From: Peribacillus sp. FSL E2-0218
GTDB taxonomy: Bacteria; Bacillota; Bacilli; Bacillales; DSM-1321
Length of the DNA stretch: 64,000 nt
Assembly: GCF_037992945.1 (NCBI RefSeq)
Contig: NZ_CP150304.1
Location: forward strand, 3,103,501-3,167,500
Direction: 5' to 3'
How positions within the stretch are numbered: position 1 is the first letter of the stretch; each line of letters opens with the position of its first letter. The notes under the pieces are model-generated. The model made no database searches. It was given only the letters and a program-made list of their open reading frames with translations, and was not told the origin of the DNA. Below, piece by piece: positions 1-9,161 of this stretch. A program made the position numbers and the translations under genes.

Positions 1-3
1 GAA

Positions 4-12
4 TTCCCTCCT
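4..12 (-). promoter_or_regulatory. Ribosome binding site of a gene beyond the left edge
   Basis: Read on the minus strand, the last bases before the edge are GAGGAGGGAATTC, a strong Shine-Dalgarno sequence about 30 bases after the ypiA stop. The next gene therefore starts just outside the window. In B. subtilis that gene is ypiB, but this is inferred from synteny only. Confidence 0.6.
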
Positions 13-41
13 CTGTCTTGATTTAGTTTGGTTACGCTTGC

Positions 42-1313
42 TTACGATTCATCCGAGCCTTCACCAAGCCGCTCCAAAATCATGGCATACTCATCATTCG
101 CCGGGTTAATCTCAAGCAGCTTATTAAATACTTCTCTAGATGTGGCTCTGTCTCCTTCTTCGATTAAAAAGAAACCATAGTCTTCGAGGAAATCTTGATT
201 GTTCTTGAATGAATTATATGCATTATGATAGCTGGTTAATGACTCTTTAAATTGTTCGGTGTGCTGGTAAGATACGGCGGCTATCCATTCAAACTGAGGA
301 TCATCCTCTCCGTATCTCCTCACTTCTCCGATGCACTCCAAGATATCTTCATACCTTTCCTGATGCATATACAATTTCAAGAGGGTAAGCGCCGCTTCCA
401 GGTAGCCTGGATCAAGGGCAAGAGCTTGTTTAAATAGATTTTCCGCTTCTTCATCGAGTCCGCTTTTCAATGCTATTTTTCCGCCGAAGAAATAAAGCTC
501 CTTATTGAATTCATCAGCCTTGATTCCTTCTTTGACCGTTTTCAAGGCATTTTCCAAATCCTCCAGATGCTCATAACTCTTTGCCAAGTATAAATACAAG
601 GAATGATATTCATGATCCAATTCTTTCAGCTCGATAAATTTACGGACGGCCGTCTCATAAAGACCTGCTTGGAAAGCTGTAAATGCATACTCGAATAATG
701 TATTGATTTCAAGTCCATCCTCCAAGGCTTTTTCAAAATGCGGCAGGGCTTCCTCGAATTTACCTGAGCTGCTTAATGCTTCAGCAAGCCGCTGATGTAC
801 ATTGACTCCGGATATTTCCTGTTCATGTTCCAATACCTTTATGTAATTTGCAATGGCTTCCTGATCCCTGCCTTGATGGAAAAACAGTTCACCAAGCGCA
901 AAATCAATGATGATCTCATCAGGCAGTATTTCCTTGGCTTTCAGTAATTTTCTTTCACTGACCTCATCCATTCCCTGTAATTGGTAAAGGTCCGCTTCCA
1001 AAAGCAAAGCACTTGGATATACCTCATCATCTGCACGTACTCTTTCAAGCATCAACATCGCTTCATCTTCCTGGTCCATGTCAATCAAGATTTCAGCCAA
1101 TGAAACCATCAATTCCCCTTCATCAGGATAGAGTTCAAGGAGATGTTCGAAAAGGTCTTTCGCCTCCTCCACAAAACCAAGCTGAAGCATTTCTTCGGCC
1201 AGCAGCAAAATGTCCTCCGCTGACTCCGATGATTTAATTCGATTTATATGTTTAAGAGCTTCTGTTAATTCCCCTTTTTTTAAATGTTGGATTACTTGTT
1301 CCACTGTGTTCAT
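42..1313 (-). CDS. ypiA: TPR-repeat protein YpiA
   Basis: Predicted 423-residue soluble protein made almost wholly of tetratricopeptide helices, with no signal peptide or membrane segment. Repeats are easily seen around residues 30-110, 165-300 and 330-410, with typical patterns such as A..LF..LL.L.P. TPR proteins are scaffolds and no catalytic residue is expected. The start ATG has GGAAGG about seven bases upstream. In B. subtilis ypiA follows aroE, and the same holds here, although an aroA terminator and a 365-base gap separate them. The exact molecular role is not established. Assignment rests on length, TPR content and gene order. Confidence 0.85.
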   Translation of the reverse strand: MNTVEQVIQHLKKGELTEALKHINRIKSSESAEDILLLAEEMLQLGFVEEAKDLFEHLLELYPDEGELMVSLAEILIDMDQEDEAMLMLERVRADDEVYPSALLLEADLYQLQGMDEVSERKLLKAKEILPDEIIIDFALGELFFHQGRDQEAIANYIKVLEHEQEISGVNVHQRLAEALSSSGKFEEALPHFEKALEDGLEINTLFEYAFTAFQAGLYETAVRKFIELKELDHEYHSLYLYLAKSYEHLEDLENALKTVKEGIKADEFNKELYFFGGKIALKSGLDEEAENLFKQALALDPGYLEAALTLLKLYMHQERYEDILECIGEVRRYGEDDPQFEWIAAVSYQHTEQFKESLTSYHNAYNSFKNNQDFLEDYGFFLIEEGDRATSREVFNKLLEINPANDEYAMILERLGEGSDES

Positions 1314-1426
1314 TGCGAATTCCTTCCTTTTGCAAGATAAACTGGTCTCTGATCAAACACTCTCACGCGATAATGTCAAATCCTTTTCCATTATGAGCAA
1401 AATGCCCATGTAAGCGTAAGATGCCT

Positions 1427-1451
1427 GGTAAACAGTATTTCTTAGTTTACC
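1427..1451. promoter_or_regulatory. Inverted repeat upstream of ypiA
   Basis: GGTAAAC and GTTTACC form a perfect 7-base inverted repeat separated by 11 bases, about 115 bases upstream of the ypiA start. It could be an operator or a small hairpin. It lacks a T run, so it is not an obvious terminator. Confidence 0.35.
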
Positions 1452-1630
1452 ATACTGCAGCCCTGTATTCCATTGATGAAGTCCCCTCCATTCTCATTAA
1501 AAAAAGGTTACTAGTTAATTCTCCATGCCAGGGTCAATCTCCTTTTTGATTCGAAGGTCCTTTTCGTGAATTTCATGACCCATTCACGCAGAATGTCAGC
1601 GCTTTCAACATTTCTAAGCACGTAAAAATG

Positions 1631-1668
1631 AAAAAAAAAGTTTACGGTCCTGATCAAGGGCCGTAAAC
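1631..1668 (-). terminator. Rho-independent terminator of the aro operon
   Basis: On the minus strand GTTTACGG and CCGTAAAC pair across a 13-base loop and are followed by a run of nine T. It lies about ten bases past the aroA stop and ends the supraoperon. Confidence 0.85.
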
Positions 1669-1678
1669 TCTTGGACAT

Positions 1679-2965
1679 TCATTGTATCAAACGCGTCATA
1701 TGCTCAAAGAATTCAGGATAAGAAACATCAATCGCATCAGGATCGGCAAGTTCAACATCCCCATCCGTTATCAATGCGGCGACAGCGAGCATCATCCCGA
1801 TGCGATGATCTCCATGGCTTGTAACTTTTCCACCATTCAGGTTCTTACTTCCATTGATGATCAATCCATCTGCTGTAGGTGTTATATCAGCTCCAAGAAT
1901 GGAAAGCTCATTGGCCACCGTATCGATTCGATTGGTTTCTTTAACCTTCAGTTCTGCTGCATCCTTGATCGTAGTTACCCCTTCTGCCTGGGTTGCCAGA
2001 AGCGCAATGACCGGTATTTCATCGATTAAGCGCGGAATTAGGTCACCTGAGATGGTGATTCCTTTTAAGCGTGAACTCCTTACAGTGATATCCCCTGCCG
2101 GTTCGCCTCCACTCGTCTTCTTCTCGATCGTGATATCCGCTCCCATCGCTTTCATGACTTCGAGGATTCCAGTCCTTGTCGGATTTAGGCCGACATTCTT
2201 TAAGACGACTTCACTATTTTTGGTAACCGCAGCTGCCACCAAGAAGAAAGCGGCCGAGGAAATATCTCCCGGCACATGTACGGAAGTTCCTTTGAAAACC
2301 TGATTTCCGCCCACTTTAATGGTATGTCCATCTTTTTCGATTTTCCCGCCAAACGCCTGGATCATCCTTTCGGTATGATCACGAGTCTCTTCCGGTTCAA
2401 CAATGATCGTTTCACCCTCGGCCTGTAAGCCTGCCAGGATTATCGCCGATTTGACCTGTGCACTTGCCACAGGCAATTCATAGCGGATACCCTCTAGCTT
2501 GCCTCCTCTGATGAAGATCGGGGTATATTCCGCCCCCTTACGGCCGTCTATGACCGCCCCCATCTGACGGAGAGGATTCACCACCCTGGTCATTGGCCGT
2601 TTGGCTATTGATTCATCCCCTGTCAAAACCGCCGAAAAATCTTGTCCTGCCAAGATACCCGTCATTAATCGAATTGTCGTCCCGGAATTTCCGACATCCA
2701 GCACTTCATTAGGTTCGGTTAATCCCTTGAACCCTTTACCCTGGATACGGACACGCTTCCCTTCCTGTTCGATTTGGATGCCAAGTTGCTTAAAACACGA
2801 AATTGTGCTTAAACAATCGGCTCCCGGAAGAAAATTAGTGACGGTCGTTTCACCTTCGGCGAGAGCCCCGAACATGATCGAGCGGTGGGAGATCGATTTA
2901 TCCCCAGGTATGTCTATCGAACCGCGTAGTGAGTGGATATCGGTTTGTAATTTTTTTGTTTTCAT
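1679..2965 (-). CDS. aroA: 3-phosphoshikimate 1-carboxyvinyltransferase (EPSP synthase)
   Basis: Cytoplasmic enzyme that joins phosphoenolpyruvate to shikimate 3-phosphate, the sixth step of chorismate synthesis. The protein is 428 residues, the family's usual length. Signatures include DKSISHR near residue 22, the GNSGTTIRL substrate loop near 92, RPMTRVV near 123, and the C-terminal KE(T)NR and GDHRIGM motifs. The gene is called aroE in B. subtilis. The ATG is preceded by GGAAGG. It is the last gene of the operon, 21 bases after tyrA and just before a strong terminator. Confidence 0.97.
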   Translation of the reverse strand: MKTKKLQTDIHSLRGSIDIPGDKSISHRSIMFGALAEGETTVTNFLPGADCLSTISCFKQLGIQIEQEGKRVRIQGKGFKGLTEPNEVLDVGNSGTTIRLMTGILAGQDFSAVLTGDESIAKRPMTRVVNPLRQMGAVIDGRKGAEYTPIFIRGGKLEGIRYELPVASAQVKSAIILAGLQAEGETIIVEPEETRDHTERMIQAFGGKIEKDGHTIKVGGNQVFKGTSVHVPGDISSAAFFLVAAAVTKNSEVVLKNVGLNPTRTGILEVMKAMGADITIEKKTSGGEPAGDITVRSSRLKGITISGDLIPRLIDEIPVIALLATQAEGVTTIKDAAELKVKETNRIDTVANELSILGADITPTADGLIINGSKNLNGGKVTSHGDHRIGMMLAVAALITDGDVELADPDAIDVSYPEFFEHMTRLIQ

Positions 2966-2986
2966 GCTACCTTCCTTTCCCTGTCA

Positions 2987-4090
2987 TCATGCCAGGATCG
3001 TTTCGTAATCTGAATGTCTGGAGATACAATCCGCTGCTTTAATGCGGTCAACATCCGTTTGGAAGCTAATGACCAATACACCGTATATCTCTTCCCTGGT
3101 TTCGATGATTCTTATGTTCGTAATGCTGATTCCTTCTTGCGCCAGATATCCGGTAATCTCTGAAATTATTCCCGCATAGTCCGGTATATCGATATATAAA
3201 TCATAAAAGGCTGGTATGGCACCTTTGGCGTGAGTCGGCAAATCATCCCTGAAAACCTTGGCATCCGCAAAGAAGCGAAGGATTTCCTCACTATCTCCAT
3301 TCTCCACCAACCCTTTTACATGCTCCATTTCAGCCAGCCAATCCTTCATTAATTCAAGTAACACATCCCGGTTATGCAACAGAATATCACGCCACATTTC
3401 CGGACTGCTAGAAGCTATTCTTGTGATATCACGAAAGCCACCGGCCGCGAGCCTGGAAATCAATTTATTTTCCTTGCTATAATTTTCTGCCTGCTTCACA
3501 AGACCTGATGCGACAATATGCGGAAAATGGCTGACGACACCCGTCAGCTTATCATGCATGGAAGGAGTGACGACCAAAAAGTTCGCTCTTGTTCCTTTGA
3601 GCCATTCCTTCAGCCGTTCCACCTTTTTCTCCTCGATGGAGTCTCCCGGTGTCAGCAAATAAAACGCATGTTCAAACAAATGCAGCTTGGCAGCTCCTGC
3701 GCCGCTTTTATGTGAACCAGCCATAGGGTGCCCCCCGATGAAGGCCACCCCTTTATCAATCAATGGTTTTGCTGCCTTTACGACTGTATCCTTCGTGCTT
3801 CCCGCATCGGATATGAGGACGTCACTTTTTAAATTCATGTCAGCCAGTTGTGCTAAAATCTTGACGGTCTCATTGACAGGCACAGCAAGAAGGATCAAAT
3901 CAGCCTCACACGCCCCCGCTTCCAGAGTAGAAACGGAATCATCTATCGTCCCCAGCAGCATCGAGAGTTGAATATTCTTTTCACTGATATCCGTACCAAT
4001 TATCACCGCTTCAGGATGGGCATGGCGGACAGCCTTGGCCAATGATCCTCCAATTAGTCCCAGACCTATTACAAAAACCTTTCCCTTCAC
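2987..4090 (-). CDS. tyrA: Prephenate dehydrogenase
   Basis: NAD-dependent oxidative decarboxylation of prephenate to 4-hydroxyphenylpyruvate, the committed step to tyrosine. The 367-residue protein opens with a Rossmann motif GLGLIGGSLA. It has the prephenate dehydrogenase core (GGHPMAGS near residue 120) and a C-terminal ACT domain from about residue 293, expected to bind tyrosine for feedback. The start codon is GTG, with GGGGGAG upstream at good spacing. It sits between hisC and aroA exactly as in B. subtilis. Confidence 0.96.
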   Translation of the reverse strand: MKGKVFVIGLGLIGGSLAKAVRHAHPEAVIIGTDISEKNIQLSMLLGTIDDSVSTLEAGACEADLILLAVPVNETVKILAQLADMNLKSDVLISDAGSTKDTVVKAAKPLIDKGVAFIGGHPMAGSHKSGAGAAKLHLFEHAFYLLTPGDSIEEKKVERLKEWLKGTRANFLVVTPSMHDKLTGVVSHFPHIVASGLVKQAENYSKENKLISRLAAGGFRDITRIASSSPEMWRDILLHNRDVLLELMKDWLAEMEHVKGLVENGDSEEILRFFADAKVFRDDLPTHAKGAIPAFYDLYIDIPDYAGIISEITGYLAQEGISITNIRIIETREEIYGVLVISFQTDVDRIKAADCISRHSDYETILA

Positions 4091-4137
4091 TCTTTTCTCC
4101 CCCGCATCCTTTAAGACTCCATAAGGTTTGATGCATG

Positions 4138-5250
4138 TTAAAGCAGCGAATCAGATGGTGCCTCGACTTCATTCAAGAACGTTTTAATCGCATTGATCAT
4201 TCCTTCGTTTTCCTCAGTTGAACCAATCGTTATCCTCAGGCTGGTAGGAAAACCGAAACCTTTCCCACTCCTTGCAATGTATCCGTGCTCAAGTAAATAT
4301 TGGAACACCCTATCGGCATCTTGTTTAAAGTGGATAAAAATGAAATTTCCTTGTGACGGGTAATACGCTAAATTTTCCTTGTCGCAAAATTCGTAGTACT
4401 GCTTGAGGCCTTTTTGATTTTCATCTTTGCATTTTTCTATGAAAGCTTGGTCTTCCAAAGCGACGATAGCAATATTCTGTGCGAATGTGTTGACATTGAA
4501 TGGTTCGCGCGATGGGTCCAGCTTCTGAATGATATCCTCATCCGCCAATCCGTATCCTACCCTGAAGCTGGCAAGACCATAAATCTTAGAAAATGTGCGC
4601 AGTATGATCAAATTTTTGAATCGATTGATCCATTGATTCGTTCTTGGGTAATCCTCAGCCGTCGCGTATTCACAATACGCTTCATCCAGTACGATAAGGA
4701 CATCTTCAGGCACCTTTTCGATGAACGATAATAGTTCCTTTTCCGGGATGTATTTCCCTGTAGGATTATTCGGTGTACATAACCAGACGACCGCGGTTTT
4801 TTCATCTATCGCCTTCAGCATGCCTTCCAGATCATGCGCACCATCAAGATGGGGAACCTCCCTGACTTCTGCACCTTCAAGCGTAGCATTATGACGGTAT
4901 TGCGAGAAAGTGCCCGTTGCCATGACCGTATTCTTTCCTGCGCCCAATAGGCTTCTGGAAATGATTTGAATGTTTTCATCAGAGCCATTCCCAAAGATAA
5001 GCTGAGTCTGCTTCACGCCTGTATGCTTCGCCACAGCTTCTCTTAGCATCGTTGCATAGCCATCCGGATAGATGGCAAAAGAATGGGTTGAATTCCTGAC
5101 GGATTCCTTGACCTTTTCTGAGCACCCGAACGGATTTTCGTTAGACGCGAGTTTCGTGATTTTTTCGAGACCGTACAATTTCTTCACTTCATCTGTGGAC
5201 TTTCCCGGTTGGTAAGATTTCAAGGAAAGGACCGCTTCATTCCATTTCAT
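4138..5250 (-). CDS. hisC: Histidinol-phosphate / aromatic aminotransferase
   Basis: PLP-dependent class I/II aminotransferase. In Bacillus HisC serves both histidine synthesis and the last transamination to tyrosine and phenylalanine, which explains its place among aro genes. The PLP-lysine motif RTFSKIYGLA and the PNNPTG substrate motif are clear. The start is set at MKWNEAVL, which has AGGGGTG eight bases upstream; a start nine codons earlier lacks a Shine-Dalgarno sequence. The protein is 370 residues, normal for the family. In B. subtilis trpEDCFBA lies immediately upstream; here aroH is only about 80 bases away. Confidence 0.95.
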   Translation of the reverse strand: MKWNEAVLSLKSYQPGKSTDEVKKLYGLEKITKLASNENPFGCSEKVKESVRNSTHSFAIYPDGYATMLREAVAKHTGVKQTQLIFGNGSDENIQIISRSLLGAGKNTVMATGTFSQYRHNATLEGAEVREVPHLDGAHDLEGMLKAIDEKTAVVWLCTPNNPTGKYIPEKELLSFIEKVPEDVLIVLDEAYCEYATAEDYPRTNQWINRFKNLIILRTFSKIYGLASFRVGYGLADEDIIQKLDPSREPFNVNTFAQNIAIVALEDQAFIEKCKDENQKGLKQYYEFCDKENLAYYPSQGNFIFIHFKQDADRVFQYLLEHGYIARSGKGFGFPTSLRITIGSTEENEGMINAIKTFLNEVEAPSDSLL

Positions 5251-5301
5251 GTCAATCACCCCTATAGTTTTTATCACTTTAAAGCCAGAAAGTGTGAGAA
5301 T

Positions 5302-5307
5302 AGTATA
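5302..5307 (-). promoter_or_regulatory. Candidate extended -10 upstream of hisC
   Basis: The minus strand reads TGATATACT, a TGN-TATACT extended -10, about 50 bases before the hisC start in the short aroH-hisC gap. No convincing -35 is present. It could drive hisC-tyrA-aroA separately. Confidence 0.3.
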
Positions 5308-5331
5308 TCATATTCCTGGGTTCGAATCGGC

Positions 5332-5700
5332 TTACCCCTTTTTTATCAAGTCCGGCCGTAATGCTATGGCCCCTTCCTGATAGACATGCTTTATTTCTTG
5401 CTGCGTTTTCGTTGTATTGACATGAATCATGACACGGATGCAGAATGGCAGGGAGTTGCTCACAGGTATTTCCTTCATGCAAGTTACCGGTACATAGGTC
5501 CAGCCGTCGAATTTCCTCAAGGCTTTGGCAGGGAAAACCGAACGGATCTCATCCGTAGCTGAAAAAAATACGGAGGCAACCGTGTCAGGATCAATCTCAT
5601 TGACCTCGATGATTTCCGCCATCAGCTTTTCGACGGCGGCGATCACTTCCGTTTCTGTGTCTTTTTCAATTGTAGTGGCACCTCTAATTCCTCTTATCAC
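5332..5700 (-). CDS. aroH: Chorismate mutase, AroH type
   Basis: Rearranges chorismate to prephenate ahead of phenylalanine and tyrosine. The 122-residue protein matches the monofunctional trimeric AroH family: it begins IRGIRGATT, has EVNEIDPDTVASVFFSATDE in the middle and CIRVMIHVNT near the end, where the active-site arginine lies. The start codon is GTG with a GGGGAA Shine-Dalgarno. It follows aroB by 25 bases. It is unusual only in that hisC, not trpE, comes next. Confidence 0.95.
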   Translation of the reverse strand: MIRGIRGATTIEKDTETEVIAAVEKLMAEIIEVNEIDPDTVASVFFSATDEIRSVFPAKALRKFDGWTYVPVTCMKEIPVSNSLPFCIRVMIHVNTTKTQQEIKHVYQEGAIALRPDLIKKG

Positions 5701-5725
5701 ACACAGTTCCCCTTTTTCCTTTAAT

Positions 5726-6805
5726 TTATTTCATTTCAGTCATTTCATCTATCAGCTCAGAGTCGGGTATATCTTTTAATATGGGTGACCCCACCTGATT
5801 TAGCAGGACAAAGGTAGCTGCTTCATTGACTGATTTTTTGTCCGTTTTCATTAAATGAAGTAACGCTGCAGTTTCAAGGCGGTCTGGAATGGTAATTTGG
5901 TAGCCTAATTGAGACACCCAATCAATGAATTCCTCAAGGTTAAAATCGAGACCCTCTTTTTTCATACTCAATTTAAGCGCATAAACCATCCCGATTAAAA
6001 TCGATTCTCCATGTGTAAAATTCCCATAACCCATGGAACCCTCCACTGCATGTCCAAGTGTATGGCCAAAATTCAAAAACGCACGAATGCCCATTTCTTT
6101 CTCATCTTCTTCGACAATTGCCGCTTTAATGGCGATTCCTTTTGTGATCATTGTCAGAAATTGCTCATCCGTAATCTCGTTCAAGTCCACAATATTCGAC
6201 TTAAGCCAATGATAAAAGTCATGATCGGCAATCAAGGAATGCTTAATCACTTCAGCAAAACCTGACCTTAATTCTTGCAGCGGCAGAGTTAGTAAAAAAT
6301 CCAGATCATAAATGACCGCTTCAGGTTGATGAAAGGCACCAATCATATTTTTCCCTAAAGGGTGGTTGATGGCGACCTTGCCTCCCACGGCACTATCGTG
6401 GGCTAGCAAAGTCGTCGGGATCTGGATGAATGGAATTCCCCTCATGAATGTGGCCGCAACAAACCCAGCCAAGTCACCGACCGCTCCGCCGCCAAGGGCA
6501 ATGATCAATGACTTGCGATTGAGTTTCTGGGATAGGCAGTAGCCTTGGCATTCATAAAACACTTCGAATGTTTTTGCATGCTCCCCTTCAGGCACGACAT
6601 GCTGCAGTACCGGTTTTCCGGTCTTGATCAATGCATGTTTCACGGTTTGCAAATGCAGTTCAGCGACCTTCTCATCGGTTATGATCAAAATCTTGTTCAG
6701 GTGATTGAATTCAGTTGTTATTAATTCCGGCAGTTCCTGTATTGCCTTCTTACCGACCAAAACGGGATATTGCTTGGAGACCGTTGTTATTTGGATGGTT
6801 TCCAT
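5726..6805 (-). CDS. aroB: 3-dehydroquinate synthase
   Basis: NAD- and metal-dependent cyclisation of DAHP to 3-dehydroquinate, second step of the shikimate pathway. The protein is 359 residues. It shows the GGGAVGDLAGFVAATFMRG nucleotide/phosphate motif near residue 104, the metal-ligand region LRSGFAEVIKH near 178, and the histidine pair in FLNFGHTLGHAVE near 244. It starts three bases after the aroC stop, so the two genes are translationally coupled. Confidence 0.97.
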   Translation of the reverse strand: METIQITTVSKQYPVLVGKKAIQELPELITTEFNHLNKILIITDEKVAELHLQTVKHALIKTGKPVLQHVVPEGEHAKTFEVFYECQGYCLSQKLNRKSLIIALGGGAVGDLAGFVAATFMRGIPFIQIPTTLLAHDSAVGGKVAINHPLGKNMIGAFHQPEAVIYDLDFLLTLPLQELRSGFAEVIKHSLIADHDFYHWLKSNIVDLNEITDEQFLTMITKGIAIKAAIVEEDEKEMGIRAFLNFGHTLGHAVEGSMGYGNFTHGESILIGMVYALKLSMKKEGLDFNLEEFIDWVSQLGYQITIPDRLETAALLHLMKTDKKSVNEAATFVLLNQVGSPILKDIPDSELIDEMTEMK

Positions 6806-6808
6806 CTA

Positions 6809-7981
6809 TTAAAACCCCTTTACGTCTTCCCGATACGACCTTATGTATTCCGCTAACTGTTCATAACGATCTGAAGGGAATTGATCGACGATGGCAGCCG
6901 CAAGCTCCCATGCCACTACTGCTTCGGCAACTACTGCCGCTGCAGGAACTGCACAACTATCGGAACGCTCGACACTTGCTTCGAACACTTCCTTCGTATC
7001 GATATCAACACTTTTCAAAGGTTTATATAAAGTCGGGATCGGCTTCATGACTCCGCGCACAACGATCGGCATGCCCGTTGTCATACCGCCTTCAAAGCCG
7101 CCAAGGCGGTTTGTTTTCCGGTAGTAGCCCTTGTCTTCATCCCAGGCAATTTCATCATGGACATCACTGCCGAAGCGATGGGCCGCTTCGAACCCAATTC
7201 CTATCTCGACCCCTTTAAATGCATTGATGCTCATGATCGCAGCAGCGAGTTTTGCATCAAGCTTACGGTCATAATGAACATAACTTCCTACACCAACAGG
7301 CATTCCTTCGACAATGACTTCAACGATGCCGCCGATGGAATCTCCCTTTTGTTTCGCTTCATCAATGGCATCCTTCATCTGCTGCTCGACGTTTTTATCG
7401 AAACATCTAACTGAAGATTCCTCTGTCACTTGCTGCAATTGCTGAATCGTTTCATATACCGGCGGTTCTGCCTTCACTCCGCCAATTTCCAGAACATGTG
7501 AGGCCACTTCAATCCCCAATAACGACAATAGCTTTTTAGCCACGGCACCTGCCGCTACCCTTACAGTCGTTTCACGGGCTGATGACCGTTCCAAAACGTT
7601 CCTCAAATCGCGATGTCCATATTTGATACCGCCATTCAAATCGGCATGCCCTGGACGAGGACGCGTGATTTTCCGTTTGACTCCTTCAGCTTCTTCCTCT
7701 GAAAGAACTTCACTTCCCATGATTTTTGTCCAATGCTTCCAATCGTCATTCTCCACCACTAAGGCTACAGGAGAACCTAATGTATAGCCATGTCTGATCC
7801 CCGAGGATATGAACGCCTGATCTTTCTCGATCTGCATCCTTCGGCCACGCCCATGCCCTTTTTGCCGGCGTCCCAGTTCTTCATTGATATCTTCATTCGT
7901 AATCGGCATTCCAGCCGGTAATCCCTCAATAATTGTCGTTAGCTGCGGACCATGTGATTCTCCCGCTGTTAAGTATCTCAT
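6809..7981 (-). CDS. aroC: Chorismate synthase
   Basis: Reduced-flavin-dependent elimination of phosphate from EPSP to give chorismate, the branch point for aromatic amino acids, folate and menaquinone. It is called aroF in B. subtilis and is the first gene of the supraoperon. The start is set at MRYLTAGESHGPQL, where AAGGGGG lies at proper spacing, giving 390 residues; a 14-codon longer reading lacks a ribosome site. GESHG, RPRPGHADLNG, RSSARETTVRVAAGA and SDSCAVPAA signatures are all present. Confidence 0.97.
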   Translation of the reverse strand: MRYLTAGESHGPQLTTIIEGLPAGMPITNEDINEELGRRQKGHGRGRRMQIEKDQAFISSGIRHGYTLGSPVALVVENDDWKHWTKIMGSEVLSEEEAEGVKRKITRPRPGHADLNGGIKYGHRDLRNVLERSSARETTVRVAAGAVAKKLLSLLGIEVASHVLEIGGVKAEPPVYETIQQLQQVTEESSVRCFDKNVEQQMKDAIDEAKQKGDSIGGIVEVIVEGMPVGVGSYVHYDRKLDAKLAAAIMSINAFKGVEIGIGFEAAHRFGSDVHDEIAWDEDKGYYRKTNRLGGFEGGMTTGMPIVVRGVMKPIPTLYKPLKSVDIDTKEVFEASVERSDSCAVPAAAVVAEAVVAWELAAAIVDQFPSDRYEQLAEYIRSYREDVKGF

Positions 7982-8236
7982 CTTCCAGCCCCCTTTTAGC
8001 ACTTTAAAGTGTATATGTATCAATATACCACAATTTTATTCAATGTGGGTATATGTAAACCTAAAAACCTTTTTGCACGTTGAATTTATTCATTATTCAT
8101 TTTATTTTACATCTTCTCCAACATTTTCGATATAGTTTAATCACTCTGATCTTGGCCCGCAACACCATTGGGCATATTAGAACATGCGAAAAGAGACTGA
8201 ATGCGAATGCACGATCAGTCCCTTATGGATAAGTAT
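7982..8236 (-). promoter_or_regulatory. Promoter region of the aro supraoperon
   Basis: AT-rich minus-strand leader. TTGAAT followed 18 bases later by TACATA, and an overlapping GTGGTATATT, are plausible sigma-A elements within 50 bases of the aroC start. None is near consensus, so the exact promoter is uncertain. The distal part carries the cheR terminator. Confidence 0.35.
8189..8222 (-). terminator. Terminator after cheR
   Basis: On the minus strand GGGACTGA and TCAGTCTC pair around a loop that can itself fold, followed by TTTTCG. It lies about 15 bases past the cheR stop and separates it from the aro promoter. Confidence 0.65.
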
Positions 8237-9010
8237 TCACTTTTTTTGATAAAAAAATGTGTCAATCGTTTCAAATTGATATTTTCCAGGGGTGAATATT
8301 TGCTCCGTACTTCCGACAAAAAATACCCCCCCTCCAATCAGCGATGCACTGAACTTCTCATACAATAGATTTTTGGCTTCTTCAGTGAAGTATATCAACA
8401 CATTACGGCAAACGACTAAATCGAATCCCTGCTCAAAGCGATCCGAAAGAAGATTGTGCCGTTTGAATGTGACCCTCTTTTTGATTTCATCCGAGACCCG
8501 ATAAAAATCCTCTTCTTTTTTAAAGTACTTCCTTTTTATTTCTTCTGGAACTTCATTTAAGGACCTTTCCGGATACATCCCCAATTTCGCCCGTGCCAAG
8601 ACATTTACATCCAAATCCGTTGCCAGAATCTCTATTTGGCCAAGCGGGACGAGATTTGCTAGAATCATCGCTATCGTATAAGGTTCCTCACCCGTTGAAC
8701 AGGCCGCACTCCAGATTTTCAATTTTTTTTTGCTTTCCAATAAGCCAGGAAGGATTTTATGCTCCAACACTTCCCATCTTTTCGCATTTCTATAAAATTC
8801 AGAAACATTGATGGTCATCCTATCCAAAAACTCGTTTAAAACGCCGGGATTGGCTTGGATGTCTTTATAGTATGCACCGAATGAATGATATCCTCTTTTT
8901 TCGTATAAAGATGTCAGTCGCCTTTTCATTTGCCCTTCCTTGTATAATGCCAAATCGATACCTGTCAGCATCTTGATATTCCGAATAAACGCTTCATATT
9001 CTTGAGGCAT
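8237..9010 (-). CDS. cheR: Chemotaxis protein methyltransferase CheR
   Basis: S-adenosylmethionine-dependent methylation of glutamates on chemoreceptors during adaptation. The start chosen is MPQEYEAFI, with AAGGGAG seven bases upstream, giving 257 residues as in B. subtilis. The 46 extra upstream codons overlap the ndk terminator and look non-coding. An N-terminal helical domain precedes the methyltransferase core with WSAACSTGEEPYT (SAM loop), EILATDLD and VVCRNVLIYF. As in B. subtilis it stands alone between ndk and the aro genes, away from the main che operon. Confidence 0.95.
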   Translation of the reverse strand: MPQEYEAFIRNIKMLTGIDLALYKEGQMKRRLTSLYEKRGYHSFGAYYKDIQANPGVLNEFLDRMTINVSEFYRNAKRWEVLEHKILPGLLESKKKLKIWSAACSTGEEPYTIAMILANLVPLGQIEILATDLDVNVLARAKLGMYPERSLNEVPEEIKRKYFKKEEDFYRVSDEIKKRVTFKRHNLLSDRFEQGFDLVVCRNVLIYFTEEAKNLLYEKFSASLIGGGVFFVGSTEQIFTPGKYQFETIDTFFYQKK

Positions 9011-9093
9011 CCCCACGACTCCCTTGCACATATTTATTTTAAATAGTTCTTCTATATATATCGGAGAATGGCATTTTTTCTTTAAAGGCCCAA

Positions 9094-9139
9094 AATAAAA
9101 AAGCGGATTCCGTCGCATGAGGGCGATGAAATCCGCTTT
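9094..9139 (-). terminator. Terminator of ndk
   Basis: Minus-strand arms AAAGCGGATT and AATCCGCTTT pair perfectly and are followed by TTTATTTT. It sits about 20 bases after the ndk stop. Confidence 0.85.
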
Positions 9140-9161
9140 AACATTCATTTGAATCTATTGA

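Larger units (their letters stand above)
1314..1678. other. Intergenic region ypiA-aroA
   Basis: This 365-base stretch holds the aroA terminator at its right end, an inverted repeat at 1427-1451, and presumably the ypiA promoter on the minus strand. A TTGACA hexamer lies near 1373-1378 on the minus strand but has no good -10 at normal spacing. No coding potential was seen. Confidence 0.5.

Noticed and set aside
9011..9148. 46-codon N-terminal extension of cheR
   Set aside because: It overlaps the ndk terminator stem and lacks similarity to CheR; a good ribosome site lies before MPQEYEAFI.
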